Assembly: GCF_026725475.1 (NCBI RefSeq)
Contig: NZ_CP109965.1
Coordinates: 2,914,001 to 2,978,000 of the forward strand
Length of the DNA stretch: 64,000 nt
Direction: 5' to 3'
Origin: Catenovulum adriaticum
GTDB lineage: Bacteria; Pseudomonadota; Gammaproteobacteria; Enterobacterales; Alteromonadaceae
Shown here: positions 26,426 to 36,267 of the stretch, piece after piece
Numbering within the stretch: position 1 is the first letter of the stretch
Layout: the number at the start of each line of letters is the position of its first letter
The notes under the pieces: model-generated
Told to the model about the DNA's origin: nothing
Databases searched by the model: none
Seen by the model: only the letters and a program-made list of their open reading frames with translations
Program-made: the position numbers and the translations under genes

Positions 26426-27790
26426 TTATTTTTGTTTAGATGCGATTGCTTCTTTAACTCTGTCTTTTGAAGTACCACCTAAAGCAACTCGTTTTTCTAA
26501 GCAAGCTTCAATAGTTAGGTGTTGATATACATCGTCATCAATTTGCTCGCTAAATTCTTTTAGTTTAGCAATAGGTAAATCTTCTAATGGCTTGCCTTCA
26601 GCAATTGCAGCTACTACAGCCACACCAACAATATGATGCGCTTCACGGAAAGGGATGCCTTTCGCAACTAAGTAGTCAGCTAATTCAGTTGCATTTGAGT
26701 AACCTTGTTGAGCGGCTTGATAAGTACGCTCTTTGTTTACTTTAATGCCCTGAATACATAACACTGCCATTTGCAAACAAATAGTCCAAGTATCAACGGT
26801 ATCAAATAAGCCTTCTTTGTCTTCTTGCATATCTTTGTTATAGGCAAGCGGTAAAGCTTTCATAGTAACCATCATACCGGTTAATGAGCCAACAACACGG
26901 CCACATTTACCACGGATTAACTCCATCGCATCAGGGTTTTTCTTTTGAGGCATTAACGATGAACCAGAGGTTACATCGTCACTCATTTCTAAAAACCCAG
27001 CTTCGCCAGAATTATAAAAAATGATATCTTCAGCCATACGTGATAAATGCACAGATGAAATTGAAGCAACTGATAATAACTCTAACACGTGATCTCGGTC
27101 AGAAACCGAATCTAAACTGTTACGTGTTGCACGATCAAAACCTAAATCTTGAGCCAAGGCTTCACGATCAATTGCATAGGCCGTACCAGCTAATGCACCG
27201 CATCCTAAAGGTGATGTATTCATTAGCGCTAAAGCATTATTTAAACGCTGAACATCCCGTTCAAACATTTCCACATAAGCTAAACACCAATGTGCAAAAG
27301 TGACTGGCTGAGCCCGCTGCAAGTGAGTATAACCCGGTAGAACTGTATCTTGTTCGCGCTCAGCGAGTTTCACTAATTCTTCAATTAAATTAGCTAACAA
27401 CGATTTAAGGTCTTCACCTTGTTGACGACACCATAGTTTTAAATCAGTTGCTACTTGGTCGTTTCGGCTTCGGCCTGTGTGTAATTTTTTGCCTAAATCA
27501 CCCACAGCTTCAATCAGTTTAATCTCAACCCAACTGTGAATATCTTCAGCGTCATCCAACAACACCATAGCAGGCTCGGCCTGCACTTGCGCTAATAAAT
27601 CAGTTAATGCTTTTTCAAGATCTTGCTGTTCTTGCTTACTTAATACATTAACGCTTAATAACGCACGTGACCAAGAGATAGAACCAACAATGTCTTGCTC
27701 TGCCATGCGGTAATCCACAGGCAGAGAATCATTAAACTGTTTAAATAAATCACTTGTTTGGCCAGTAAAACGACCGCCCCAAAGTGCCAT
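26426..27790 (-). CDS. argH: Argininosuccinate lyase
   Basis: 454 residues. It splits argininosuccinate to arginine and fumarate. The fumarase/lyase signature GSSLMPQKKNPD is present with the catalytic serine loop, as is TGRSRNDQVATDLKLW near residue 110. The start codon overlaps the argG stop by one base (TAATG), which indicates translational coupling. No C-terminal acetyltransferase fusion is present, unlike the ArgHA of vibrios. It is the last gene of the argCBFGH operon. Confidence 0.97.
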   Translation of the reverse strand: MALWGGRFTGQTSDLFKQFNDSLPVDYRMAEQDIVGSISWSRALLSVNVLSKQEQQDLEKALTDLLAQVQAEPAMVLLDDAEDIHSWVEIKLIEAVGDLGKKLHTGRSRNDQVATDLKLWCRQQGEDLKSLLANLIEELVKLAEREQDTVLPGYTHLQRAQPVTFAHWCLAYVEMFERDVQRLNNALALMNTSPLGCGALAGTAYAIDREALAQDLGFDRATRNSLDSVSDRDHVLELLSVASISSVHLSRMAEDIIFYNSGEAGFLEMSDDVTSGSSLMPQKKNPDAMELIRGKCGRVVGSLTGMMVTMKALPLAYNKDMQEDKEGLFDTVDTWTICLQMAVLCIQGIKVNKERTYQAAQQGYSNATELADYLVAKGIPFREAHHIVGVAVVAAIAEGKPLEDLPIAKLKEFSEQIDDDVYQHLTIEACLEKRVALGGTSKDRVKEAIASKQK

Positions 27791-29019
27791 TATTTTTTCT
27801 CCGTTGCAGCTTGTTCCGCTTTGTTCATTGCAGAAATTCGGCTTGATAAACTAAATAAGCGAATAAAACCTTCAGCATCTTTTTGGTTATAAACTTCGTC
27901 TTCACCAAAAGTTGAAAACTCTTCATTGTATAAGCTGTTTGGTGAACGACGCTGAGTTACAGTACAGTTACCTTTGTATAAACGTACCACAATGTCACCT
28001 GTAATTTCTTCAGCGAAAGCCGCGGCGGCGGCTAGCAATGATTTAGACAATTGAGTAAACCAACGGCCATCATAAATTACATGAGAAAATTCTAAGCCCA
28101 CTTGCTCACGGAATTTAAGTGCGCTTTTATCTAAGATCATAGTTTCTAGCGCTTTATAAGCTTTCATCAATACAGTACCGCCCGGCGTTTCATAACAACC
28201 ACGAGATTTCATACCAACTAAACGGTTTTCAACGATATCAATTCGGCCTACACCATGAGCTGCAGCTTTCTCGTTTAAATAAACAATAGATTCGTATGGA
28301 GACAATGCTTTGCCGTCAACAGAGACTAACTCGCCTTTTTCAAAGCTTAGTTCAAGTGTTTCAGACTCATCTGGTGCATCCATAGGATCAACCGTCATCG
28401 TCCAAATACCTTTTGATGGCTCACACCAAGGATCTTCAATTTCACCACCTTCGTGTGAAATATGCCAAGCGTTTGCATCACGGCTATAAATTTTAGTTAA
28501 TGACGCAGAACAAGGGATATTACGCTCTGCTAAATAATCTAATAAATCTTCACGTGAGCGCATTTCCCATTCGCGCCAAGGTGCAATCACTTTCAATTGT
28601 GGTGCTAATGCAGCAAAACAAGATTCAAAACGAATTTGGTCATTACCTTTACCAGTACAACCATGACAAACGGCGTCTGCACCTACTTTTAATGCCACTT
28701 CAACATGCGCTTTAGCAATTACTGGGCGTGCCATTGAAGTACCTAACAAGTATTCGCCTTCGTAAACAGAGCCAGTTTTAACAATTGGATAAATATAGTT
28801 TTTAACAAATTCTTCTTTTAAGTCAACAACATGACATTCAGATGCACCAGAGGCAACGGCTTTTTCTTTTATACCTTCAAGTTCTTCATCGCCTTGCCCA
28901 ACATCGGCACAAAATGCAACAACTTCACAATTATTATAGGTTTCTTTTAACCATGGAATAATCGCTGACGTATCTAAACCACCGCTATATGCTAAAACTA
29001 CTTTTTTAATATCTGACAT
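27790..29019 (-). CDS. argG: Argininosuccinate synthase
   Basis: 409 residues. It ligates citrulline and aspartate using ATP. The P-loop-like AYSGGLDTSAI is at about 9-19, and GCTGKGNDQIRFE and YSRDANAWHISHEGGEIEDP are family signatures. It sits between argF (21-base gap) and argH (one-base overlap) in the arginine operon. Two closing Lys residues and an Ala/Glu-rich tail lie at the C-terminus. Confidence 0.97.
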   Translation of the reverse strand: MSDIKKVVLAYSGGLDTSAIIPWLKETYNNCEVVAFCADVGQGDEELEGIKEKAVASGASECHVVDLKEEFVKNYIYPIVKTGSVYEGEYLLGTSMARPVIAKAHVEVALKVGADAVCHGCTGKGNDQIRFESCFAALAPQLKVIAPWREWEMRSREDLLDYLAERNIPCSASLTKIYSRDANAWHISHEGGEIEDPWCEPSKGIWTMTVDPMDAPDESETLELSFEKGELVSVDGKALSPYESIVYLNEKAAAHGVGRIDIVENRLVGMKSRGCYETPGGTVLMKAYKALETMILDKSALKFREQVGLEFSHVIYDGRWFTQLSKSLLAAAAAFAEEITGDIVVRLYKGNCTVTQRRSPNSLYNEEFSTFGEDEVYNQKDAEGFIRLFSLSSRISAMNKAEQAATEKK

Positions 29020-29040
29020 TTTATCTACTCTCTATATTAT

Positions 29041-29952
29041 TTATTTGCCAAGCAAAGTCATCAAAACCGCATTTTGAGCGTGCATACGGTTTTCTGCTTG
29101 CTGCATTAATACTGAACATTCACCATCAACTACATCATCCGTCGCTTCAATACCACGGTAAACTGGCTGACAATGCATAAAATATTTAGCGCCTGTGCTG
29201 GCCATTAAAGCTGCATTAGTCTGGTATGGGTTAAATATTTTTTGAATATCTTCAAGTGACTTAGTATCGCCCATTGACACCCAAGTATCATTATAAATGG
29301 CGTCGACTCCTTTTGCGTCTTTTACATCATTACTTAATGTAATTGAACCACCATTGTCTGCTGCTAATTTTTTAGCTTGCTCATAAATTTGCGCGTCAGG
29401 CGAATAACCAACGGGTGTTATCACTCTAACATCAATCCCCAGAATGGCGCCGGCTAACATAAGTGAATGGGTTACATTGTTACCGTCACCAATGTAAGCG
29501 ATAGAAGCCCCTTCTAAAGAGTTGCCTCTTACTTCATACAATGTTTGGTAATCTGCCATTGCCTGGCAAGGGTGATATAAATCACACAATGAATTAACCA
29601 CAGGTACAGAGCCAAACTCAACTAACTCTTCAAGTGTTTGGTGATCAAATACACGTGCAACAATGGCATCAACCCAGCAAGATAAGTTTAAGGCAAAATC
29701 TTTAACCGATTCACGTTTACCTAAAGCACCATTTTGCTGATCTAAATAAACCGCATGGCCGCCCAATTTAGCGATACCAACGTCAAAGCTAACACGCGTT
29801 CTTAAAGATGGTTTTTCATAAATTGTCGCTACGCTCTTGCCCGCTAAAGCCTGGCTATATTTTTTAGGATTAGCTTTAAAATCGACGGCTAGCTTGATGA
29901 TGTCCATCAATTCTTCTTTCGAGCAGTCTTTTACACTTAAAAAGTTTTGCAA
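29041..29952 (-). CDS. argF: Ornithine carbamoyltransferase
   Basis: 303 residues. It converts ornithine and carbamoyl phosphate to citrulline. The carbamoyl-phosphate site EKPSLRTRVSF is at about 46-56, HPCQAMADYQT follows, and the C-terminal catalytic loop reads MHCQPVYRG. The last motif is HCQP in place of the more usual HCLP; the catalytic Cys is kept. I read this as a lineage variant, not as a different carbamoyltransferase, because the operon is a plain arginine operon. Confidence 0.94.
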   Translation of the reverse strand: MQNFLSVKDCSKEELMDIIKLAVDFKANPKKYSQALAGKSVATIYEKPSLRTRVSFDVGIAKLGGHAVYLDQQNGALGKRESVKDFALNLSCWVDAIVARVFDHQTLEELVEFGSVPVVNSLCDLYHPCQAMADYQTLYEVRGNSLEGASIAYIGDGNNVTHSLMLAGAILGIDVRVITPVGYSPDAQIYEQAKKLAADNGGSITLSNDVKDAKGVDAIYNDTWVSMGDTKSLEDIQKIFNPYQTNAALMASTGAKYFMHCQPVYRGIEATDDVVDGECSVLMQQAENRMHAQNAVLMTLLGK

Positions 29953-29966
29953 AACTTCAACTCCGT

Positions 29967-30752
29967 TTATTCACTTGGTTGAACCGTCGTGCCACACGAC
30001 TGGCTATCTAACCATTGAGAAATTAAATTTGGATTTCGCCAGTTTAAAATGCCAATTGGGGCATTTAATGCTGTTGCCGTATCTAAAGCAGTATAAACTT
30101 TAACAATCATCCCGTCGGTTATAATTTTGTCAGCTATTAATTTTTCAGCAAGGTTTTTGGTCATGCTTGGAATAACTTTTTTGTCCCCATCCAAAATACC
30201 ATCAACATCTGATAATAAAATTAACTGACCTTGTAAAATTTTAGCAATGGCTTCAGCTGCCTGATCGGCATTTACATTCAATAAATTGCCTTGTGAATCT
30301 GCACCAATTGAACTCACTAAAGGCAAGTAGCCCGAGTCGAGCAAAGTTTTAATTAGCCCTGCACTACCTGATTCAACTTGCCCAACGCGGCCTAAATCGG
30401 GATCACTTACACCACACTGCAAATCAGCACCATCGGCTAAACTAATACCAACGGCTTTATCACCCACAGCTAATACACTGGATAACATTTGTTTATTGGC
30501 CGTTCCAGCCAAACCACCTACCACATAAGGCATATGTTCTGTTGGGGTGATACGCAAACCGTCTTTCTTTTCGCTGGTTAAGCCTAAATCAGTCAACAGC
30601 TTTTGGACTAAGGCACCACCACCGTGAACAACGACCACTTTTTGATGCTCACGGATTTTTTTTAATTCGCTAAAAAATGCAATTAAACTGTCAGCGCTTT
30701 CTAACAAAGCGCCGCCCACTTTAATGACTAACGTTTTATTTGAGTTTGCCAT
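29967..30752 (-). CDS. argB: Acetylglutamate kinase
   Basis: 261 residues. It phosphorylates N-acetylglutamate, the second arginine step. The glycine-rich KVGGALLES and VVVHGGGALVQKLL, the NVNADQAAEAIAKIL segment and the DGMIVKVYTAL motif are all amino-acid kinase signatures. The ATG overlaps the argC stop (TAATG). The short form, lacking an N-terminal helix, resembles the feedback-insensitive E. coli type. Confidence 0.96.
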   Translation of the reverse strand: MANSNKTLVIKVGGALLESADSLIAFFSELKKIREHQKVVVVHGGGALVQKLLTDLGLTSEKKDGLRITPTEHMPYVVGGLAGTANKQMLSSVLAVGDKAVGISLADGADLQCGVSDPDLGRVGQVESGSAGLIKTLLDSGYLPLVSSIGADSQGNLLNVNADQAAEAIAKILQGQLILLSDVDGILDGDKKVIPSMTKNLAEKLIADKIITDGMIVKVYTALDTATALNAPIGILNWRNPNLISQWLDSQSCGTTVQPSE

Positions 30753-31768
30753 TAATTCACTAAACCTCGGTCAGCGGCAAAACCAAATCTCAAATTAGCA
30801 CACTGCATTGCTTGGCCTGCAGCCCCTTTTAATAAATTATCTATTGCACTAATTACAATTAAATAACCCGTTTTTTCATCAAACTGCCAGTGAATGTCAA
30901 CAAAAGGAGTACGTTCAACCGCTTGGATTGATGGCCATGCTTGACGTAAACGCACTAATGGGTGGCCTTCGTAGGCTTCTTTATAAACCTGATTCACTTG
31001 CTTGGCATTCGCGCCATCAGCTAGTTTTAATGTTGTTGTCGCTAAAATACCACGCTTAAAATTACCTAAATGCGGGGTAAAAATAACAGGCGTACCTAAA
31101 TGTTCATTAATCTCTGGCTGATGTCTATGAGACAAGACACCGTAAGGATGTAAACTCACTTCACAAAAACTGTTGCTAATAGCCGCTTTTCGGCCTGCAC
31201 CTGTTACCCCACTGGTTGCATTTATAATGGGCAACACATTGCTATCTATTAACTTAGCTTCTTGTAATGGTTTTAGCGCAGATAAACAAGCAGTTGGATA
31301 ACAACCCGGCACTGAAATTAAATTAGATTTGCGGATATCTGCATGATTCCACTCAGCCAACCCATAAACCGCTTGGTTTAATAAATCAGGGTATTTATGT
31401 GAGAAACCATAATATTCGTTAATAACAGATAGATCAGATAGACGATAAGCACCAGACAAATCAAATACCACACCGCCAGCTTCGATAATGCGACGTACCA
31501 TTTCAACACTGGCTTCATGCGGTGTACATAAAAATATCGCATCACATTCTGCAACTAATTTAGTGATTTGCTTTTCACTAATAGGAATTAAGGTCCGATC
31601 GATTTGATAAGCAAATTGTCCATGAATGGCAGAAAACGCTTTATAAGCATCATTACTATTTTCTGAAACATACAAACCTGCAATTTCAAATTCAGGGTGT
31701 TTATGTATTAAACCTGCTAACTCAGCCCCTGTATAACCACTTGCACCAACAATTGATACTCTAACCAT
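30752..31768 (-). CDS. argC: N-acetyl-gamma-glutamyl-phosphate reductase
   Basis: 338 residues. It reduces acetylglutamyl phosphate to the semialdehyde with NADPH. The Rossmann start VRVSIVGASGYTGAEL, the active-site SVPGCYPTACLSAL with the catalytic Cys, and HRHQPEINEHLG are present. It is the first gene of argCBFGH, behind a leader of about 170 bases and an ArgR-controlled promoter. No divergent argE is present; metB lies upstream instead. Confidence 0.97.
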   Translation of the reverse strand: MVRVSIVGASGYTGAELAGLIHKHPEFEIAGLYVSENSNDAYKAFSAIHGQFAYQIDRTLIPISEKQITKLVAECDAIFLCTPHEASVEMVRRIIEAGGVVFDLSGAYRLSDLSVINEYYGFSHKYPDLLNQAVYGLAEWNHADIRKSNLISVPGCYPTACLSALKPLQEAKLIDSNVLPIINATSGVTGAGRKAAISNSFCEVSLHPYGVLSHRHQPEINEHLGTPVIFTPHLGNFKRGILATTTLKLADGANAKQVNQVYKEAYEGHPLVRLRQAWPSIQAVERTPFVDIHWQFDEKTGYLIVISAIDNLLKGAAGQAMQCANLRFGFAADRGLVN

Positions 31769-31943
31769 AATTAATCCCCAGTATTATGCGCAAAACCAAA
31801 CGTGTATTGTAGCAACCTCGACACCAAAAAATAAAGCGCACAGCACAGACAAAGTTAAAAAACCTGCCTAAGCTATGCGCAAATCTCGATTTATTCACTA
31901 AAAAACCGTAACCTTTGGGTTTATCGCCCCAAAATATGTGTAT

Positions 31944-31972
31944 ATATTAAACAATATAAAAACGACTCTCAA
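31944..31972 (-). promoter_or_regulatory. Sigma-70 promoter of argCBFGH
   Basis: On the minus strand TTGAGA (31967-31972) and TAATAT (31944-31949) are separated by exactly 17 bp. It gives a leader of roughly 170 bases to argC. The ArgR palindrome abuts its upstream edge. Confidence 0.65.
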
Positions 31973-31973
31973 G

Positions 31974-32001
31974 TTTAAAGTGAATATATATTCACTTTAA
32001 A
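31974..32001. promoter_or_regulatory. ArgR box (perfect 28-bp palindrome)
   Basis: The core GTGAATATATATTCAC at 31980-31995 contains TGAAT-ATAT-ATTCA, the ARG-box consensus. The symmetry extends without a mismatch to 28 bp, through TTTAAA arms. Only one strong box was found, although ArgR operators usually come in pairs. It touches the -35 end of the argCBFGH promoter. Confidence 0.85.
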
Positions 32002-32116
32002 TGGATAAGTATTGAAATTTCCTTACATCTATACATATTAGAGTCGATAAATTGATACAGCATATCAAACCAACAAAAAAATTAAATTTTGAGCAACTCT
32101 GCTAGCAGTTGTTATT

Positions 32117-32148
32117 AAAAAAGCCTCAAGTTAATTTGAGGCTTTTTT
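32117..32148 (-). terminator. Intrinsic terminator of metB (bidirectional)
   Basis: A6-GCCTCAA / GTTAA / TTTGAGGC-T6: a strong stem with A and T tracts on both sides. It lies about 55 bases after the metB stop. Confidence 0.88.
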
Positions 32149-32202
32149 AATTTGAGGCAAGTTGAAATAAAAAATGAGACGCATGGCTTACAATAAGTAA
32201 AC

Positions 32203-33354
32203 CTAAATACTATCTAAAGCTTGTTTAACATCTTCAGCTAATTCTTCTGCATCTTCAATCCCAACTGAAAAACGAATTAAAGTTTGAGTAATGCCCGCTT
32301 TTAATTGTGCTGCTTCATCCATTGCAGCATGCGTCATAGTTGCTGGATGGCAAACTAAACTTTCAACGCCACCTAAAGATTCTGCCAATGAAAAATGCTC
32401 AAGTGCTTTAATAAATTGAGTCACTTGCTCAACTCCGCCTTTTAACTCAAAACTCAACATAGCGCCGAATCCAAGTTGCTGCTTTTTAGCTAATTCATGA
32501 CCTGGGTGAGAGGCTAAACTGGGGTGATTAACTTGTTTTACCGCAGGGTGAGCGTCTAGCACTTTAACTAAAGCGAGTGAATTTTTTTGGTGCTGCTTCA
32601 TTCTTGGCACTAAAGTTCGAACGCCACGCAAAGTTAAATAGCTATCAAATGCTGATCCGGTAATACCAATGCAATTTGCCCACCAAGCAAGCTCTTCGCC
32701 TAATTCTTTAGTTTTGGTAACCACTACACCACCAACCACATCGCTGTGGCCGTTAATATATTTAGTAGTAGAATGCACAACAATATCTGCACCCAAGGTA
32801 AGTGGCTGCTGTAAAACTGGCGATAAAAAGGTGTTATCTACTGCCACTAAAGCATCGCATTGTTTTGCACGTGCACAAATATCGCCAATATCGGTAATGC
32901 GTAACAATGGATTGCTGGGTGATTCAACCCAAATAATTTTTGGCTGTGCTGCAAAAGCTGCATCTAGCTCTGCTTGGTTAGTTTGGTCTATTACTTTTAA
33001 TTTAAAAGCGCCACGTGCAGCTAAGTTAACAAATAAACGATAGCTACCGCCATAACAGTCGTGCGGCACCACTAATAAGTCTTCAGGTTTTAACAATTGG
33101 CAAATTAAGTTAATGGCAGCTGTACCGGTTGCAGTTACTATGCCGTGCTGACCTTGCTCTAATTCAGCTAAAGTATTTGCTAAAATATCACGAGACGGAT
33201 TACCGCAACGGCTATAGTCGTAAGGCCCCTTTTGATCAAATCCATCAAATGCATACGTGCTAGATAAATAAATAGGCGGAACAACAGCGTTATATTGCCC
33301 ATCATTTTCAATGCCACCGCGCACCGCGATAGTTGCTAAATTCTTTTTACTCAT
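32203..33354 (-). CDS. metB: Cystathionine gamma-synthase
   Basis: 383 residues. A PLP enzyme joining an activated homoserine ester and cysteine to cystathionine in methionine synthesis. The PLP lysine lies in HSTTKYINGHSD (Lys198); YSRCGNPSRD and ESPSNPLLRITDI are further family marks. Closely related cystathionine lyases exist, but the MetJ-type operator and divergent metJ favour MetB. No metL follows it, unlike in E. coli; a terminator ends the unit. Confidence 0.93.
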   Translation of the reverse strand: MSKKNLATIAVRGGIENDGQYNAVVPPIYLSSTYAFDGFDQKGPYDYSRCGNPSRDILANTLAELEQGQHGIVTATGTAAINLICQLLKPEDLLVVPHDCYGGSYRLFVNLAARGAFKLKVIDQTNQAELDAAFAAQPKIIWVESPSNPLLRITDIGDICARAKQCDALVAVDNTFLSPVLQQPLTLGADIVVHSTTKYINGHSDVVGGVVVTKTKELGEELAWWANCIGITGSAFDSYLTLRGVRTLVPRMKQHQKNSLALVKVLDAHPAVKQVNHPSLASHPGHELAKKQQLGFGAMLSFELKGGVEQVTQFIKALEHFSLAESLGGVESLVCHPATMTHAAMDEAAQLKAGITQTLIRFSVGIEDAEELAEDVKQALDSI

Positions 33355-33420
33355 TAATGATCCCTAACTGGATGTAAGTTACGCTCAAGTAGCTTAGGTT
33401 TTTGCTTGCCACTTGAGAAT

Positions 33421-33452
33421 AGACGTCTATACGTCTAAAATGTATCGACTAG
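33421..33452. promoter_or_regulatory. MetJ operator (met boxes)
   Basis: Tandem 8-mers start with AGACGTCT (33421-33428, perfect) and ATACGTCT (33429-33436, 6 of 8 or better), followed by two weak units. They lie between metB and metJ and are expected to bind MetJ with S-adenosylmethionine. Confidence 0.8.
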
Positions 33453-33558
33453 CGACTCTTGGGTCAAGCAGTTTAATGGCATAATTTATATTAAAGCTAT
33501 AAATATAAGCGCCCAACCTATACAATCAGCGACAAATTCAGGCATTAACCCTAATAAA

Positions 33559-33906
33559 ATGAAAACGACAAATAGCACTAAATGGAATGGCCAGTATATT
33601 CACCCTTACGCTGAGCACGGCAAAAAAAGTGAAATGGTGAAAAAAATAACGGTTTCAATTCCGACAAATGTATTACAAGTATTAACCGATGAGCGCACTC
33701 GCCGTCAGGTAAATAACCTTAAACACGCCACCAATAGCGAATTGCTATGCGAAGCCTTTTTGCATGCTTTTACGGGTCAACCTTTGCCAACTGATCAAGA
33801 TTTAGCGAAAGACAGCCAGCATCGGATACCTGCTGAAGCACGCCAAATAATGCATGATATGGGGATTGAGTTTAGCGAAGACGATATTTTAGACAACGAC
33901 GACTAA
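33559..33906 (+). CDS. metJ: Methionine repressor MetJ
   Basis: 115 residues, full length. The ribbon-helix-helix region KKITVSIPTNVLQVLTDERT and the following NNLKHATNSELLCEAFLHAFTGQPLP are nearly identical to E. coli MetJ. It represses methionine genes when bound to S-adenosylmethionine and should act on the met boxes just upstream. polB begins 9 bases after its stop, so the two are probably co-transcribed. Confidence 0.97.
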   Translation: MKTTNSTKWNGQYIHPYAEHGKKSEMVKKITVSIPTNVLQVLTDERTRRQVNNLKHATNSELLCEAFLHAFTGQPLPTDQDLAKDSQHRIPAEARQIMHDMGIEFSEDDILDNDD

Positions 33907-33915
33907 TCTATCTCA

Positions 33916-36267
33916 ATGCAATCGCAAGGTTTTATCTTAACTCGTCATGCCCGAGATACAGCCAAAGGATGCGAAATTTGCTACTGGATTACCACAGATT
34001 CAGGGCCATACCAGCTTATACTACCCCAACAAAAGCCTATATTTGTTGTAAAATCTGAAGATAAGGATGCCATTTCTGCGCGACTGAATCCGTTAAATAT
34101 TCAATTTGAATGGCGCTCCCTCTCCCATCAAACATTCCAGCATAAATCAGTGGCGGCACTTTATTTTAATAATCTAAAAGCTCAAAACTTAGCGGTTAAT
34201 AAACTAAAAAGACACGCCATTGAATGCTTTGAGTACGATTTGAGATTAGCTGACCGAATTTTAACTGAGCGCTTTATTTATGGCTCAATCGCGTTCGACT
34301 CTAGTCAAACCACAAAAAATAATCACCCTACGGTTCTTAATCCAAAAATTAAACCTTGTGATTATCAGCCCAGCTTAAGCTTTATTTCATTAGATATTGA
34401 ATGCTCAATGCAAGGACAGCTTTACTCGATTGGCTTACAAAACAATCAGCTCGAACGAGTAATTATGATTGGCTCTTTTGAACCATCAAATTTAGATATT
34501 GTTTGGGTTGATAACGAAAAAGCGCTACTTGTTGAGTTAATAAAACAAATTAAACAGCTCGACCCTGATTTAATCATAGGCTGGAATGTCATTAACTTTG
34601 ATTTCAAATTACTCATAAAACGGGCAGAAAAATATCAGCTTGCGCTCACACTTGGTCGCGATAATTATCCGATTAGTTGGCGCGATAATAAAACCGATAA
34701 CAATATAGGTTATGTCAGCATGGCAGGCCGTGTTGTAATTGACGGCATAGACGCACTAAAAATGGCAACTTATCAATTTAGTAGCTTCAGTTTACAAAAT
34801 GTCTCACAGGTTTTATTAGGCAAAACCAAACTAATCGAAGATGTTGACAACCGCGGCCAGCAAATCACCGAAGATTTTAAGCATAACAAAATCAAGCTCG
34901 CTAAATACAATTTAGAAGATTGCCGTTTAGTCTCGCAAATATTTGATAAAACGAGACTCATTGATTTTTTACGGCTGCGCACTCAACTAACCGGATTAGA
35001 GCTAGACAGAGTAGGTGGTTCAGTAGCCGCTTTTACTAACTTATATTTACCCAAATTACACCGCGCTGGTTATGTAGCACCTAATTTACCGCAAGATGGC
35101 GGACTTGCCAGCCCCGGCGGTTATGTAATGGACTCCAAACCTGGGCTATACAAAAACGTGCTCGTGCTCGATTTTAAAAGCCTGTACCCGTCCATTATCC
35201 GCACCTTTAAAATTGATCCAATGGGGTTAATTGAAGGATTAGCCAACCCTGAAAACGCAATTGAGGGTTTTAAAGGCGCGCTATTTTCTCGCAAAAAACA
35301 CTTTCTACCTGACATAATCACCAATTTATGGCAACAAAGAGATCAAGCTAAAAAAGAAAAAGATGCCGCCCGTTCACAGGCAATTAAAATTATCATGAAT
35401 TCATTTTATGGTGTTTTAGGCTCTGGAGGTTGCCGGTTTTACGATACCCGCTTAGCCAGCTCAATTACCATGCGTGGACACCAAATCATGCAACAAACCG
35501 CCAAATGGATTGAAGCACAAGGCTACTCAGTTATTTATGGTGATACCGACTCCACTTTCGTCTGGCTTGAACATATCGAAGATGGAAACCAAGCTAGACA
35601 AATAGGGGCTGAATTAGCCACAGGTATAAATCTATATTGGCAAAATAAATTACAACAAGATTTCCAACTAGAATGCGACCTAGAAATAGAGTTTGAAACC
35701 CTCTACTCCACATTTTTAATGCCTACTATTAGAGGCTCTGAAGCTGGTAGTAAAAAACGTTATGCTGGTTTAATCAAACCAGCTTCAGGCGAAGAAAAGC
35801 TCATTTTTAAAGGGCTAGAAACGGTTAGGAGCGATTGGACTGAATTGGCTCGTGAATTTCAAACTGAAGTTTATCGACAGGTTTTTGCCGAGCAAGACCC
35901 TTGCATTTATATTCAAAAAATTATCGCAGAAGTTCAAGCCGGTAAACGGGATAAACAACTTATTTATAAAAAACGACTGCGCCGTAAATTAGATGCTTAT
36001 GTTAAAAACATTCCACCGCAAGTTCGCGCCGCTAGATTAGCAGATGAAAAAAATAAACAGCTCGGCAAGCCGCTAAAATACCAAAATAAAGGCTGGATCC
36101 AATATTTAATCACCTTAAATGGCCCAGAGCCTGTTGAATACCAAACCAGTCAAATAGATTACCAGCACTATATTGATAAACAAATCAAACCCATTGCAGA
36201 AGGCATTTTACCTTTTGTTGGACTCAATTTTGAGCATATTAACAGTCGTCAACTGCGCTTGTTTTAA
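33916..36267 (+). CDS. polB: DNA polymerase II
   Basis: 783 residues, normal for PolB. A family B polymerase with 3'-5' exonuclease. Exonuclease motifs are SLDIECSM, GWNVINFDF and YNLEDCRLV. Polymerase motif A is DFKSLYPSII, motif B KIIMNSFYGVLG and motif C YGDTDST, all with catalytic Asp residues intact. It acts in replication restart and damage tolerance. In E. coli polB is LexA-controlled, but here it sits 9 bases after metJ with no visible CTGT-N8-ACAG box nearby. Confidence 0.97.
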   Translation: MQSQGFILTRHARDTAKGCEICYWITTDSGPYQLILPQQKPIFVVKSEDKDAISARLNPLNIQFEWRSLSHQTFQHKSVAALYFNNLKAQNLAVNKLKRHAIECFEYDLRLADRILTERFIYGSIAFDSSQTTKNNHPTVLNPKIKPCDYQPSLSFISLDIECSMQGQLYSIGLQNNQLERVIMIGSFEPSNLDIVWVDNEKALLVELIKQIKQLDPDLIIGWNVINFDFKLLIKRAEKYQLALTLGRDNYPISWRDNKTDNNIGYVSMAGRVVIDGIDALKMATYQFSSFSLQNVSQVLLGKTKLIEDVDNRGQQITEDFKHNKIKLAKYNLEDCRLVSQIFDKTRLIDFLRLRTQLTGLELDRVGGSVAAFTNLYLPKLHRAGYVAPNLPQDGGLASPGGYVMDSKPGLYKNVLVLDFKSLYPSIIRTFKIDPMGLIEGLANPENAIEGFKGALFSRKKHFLPDIITNLWQQRDQAKKEKDAARSQAIKIIMNSFYGVLGSGGCRFYDTRLASSITMRGHQIMQQTAKWIEAQGYSVIYGDTDSTFVWLEHIEDGNQARQIGAELATGINLYWQNKLQQDFQLECDLEIEFETLYSTFLMPTIRGSEAGSKKRYAGLIKPASGEEKLIFKGLETVRSDWTELAREFQTEVYRQVFAEQDPCIYIQKIIAEVQAGKRDKQLIYKKRLRRKLDAYVKNIPPQVRAARLADEKNKQLGKPLKYQNKGWIQYLITLNGPEPVEYQTSQIDYQHYIDKQIKPIAEGILPFVGLNFEHINSRQLRLF

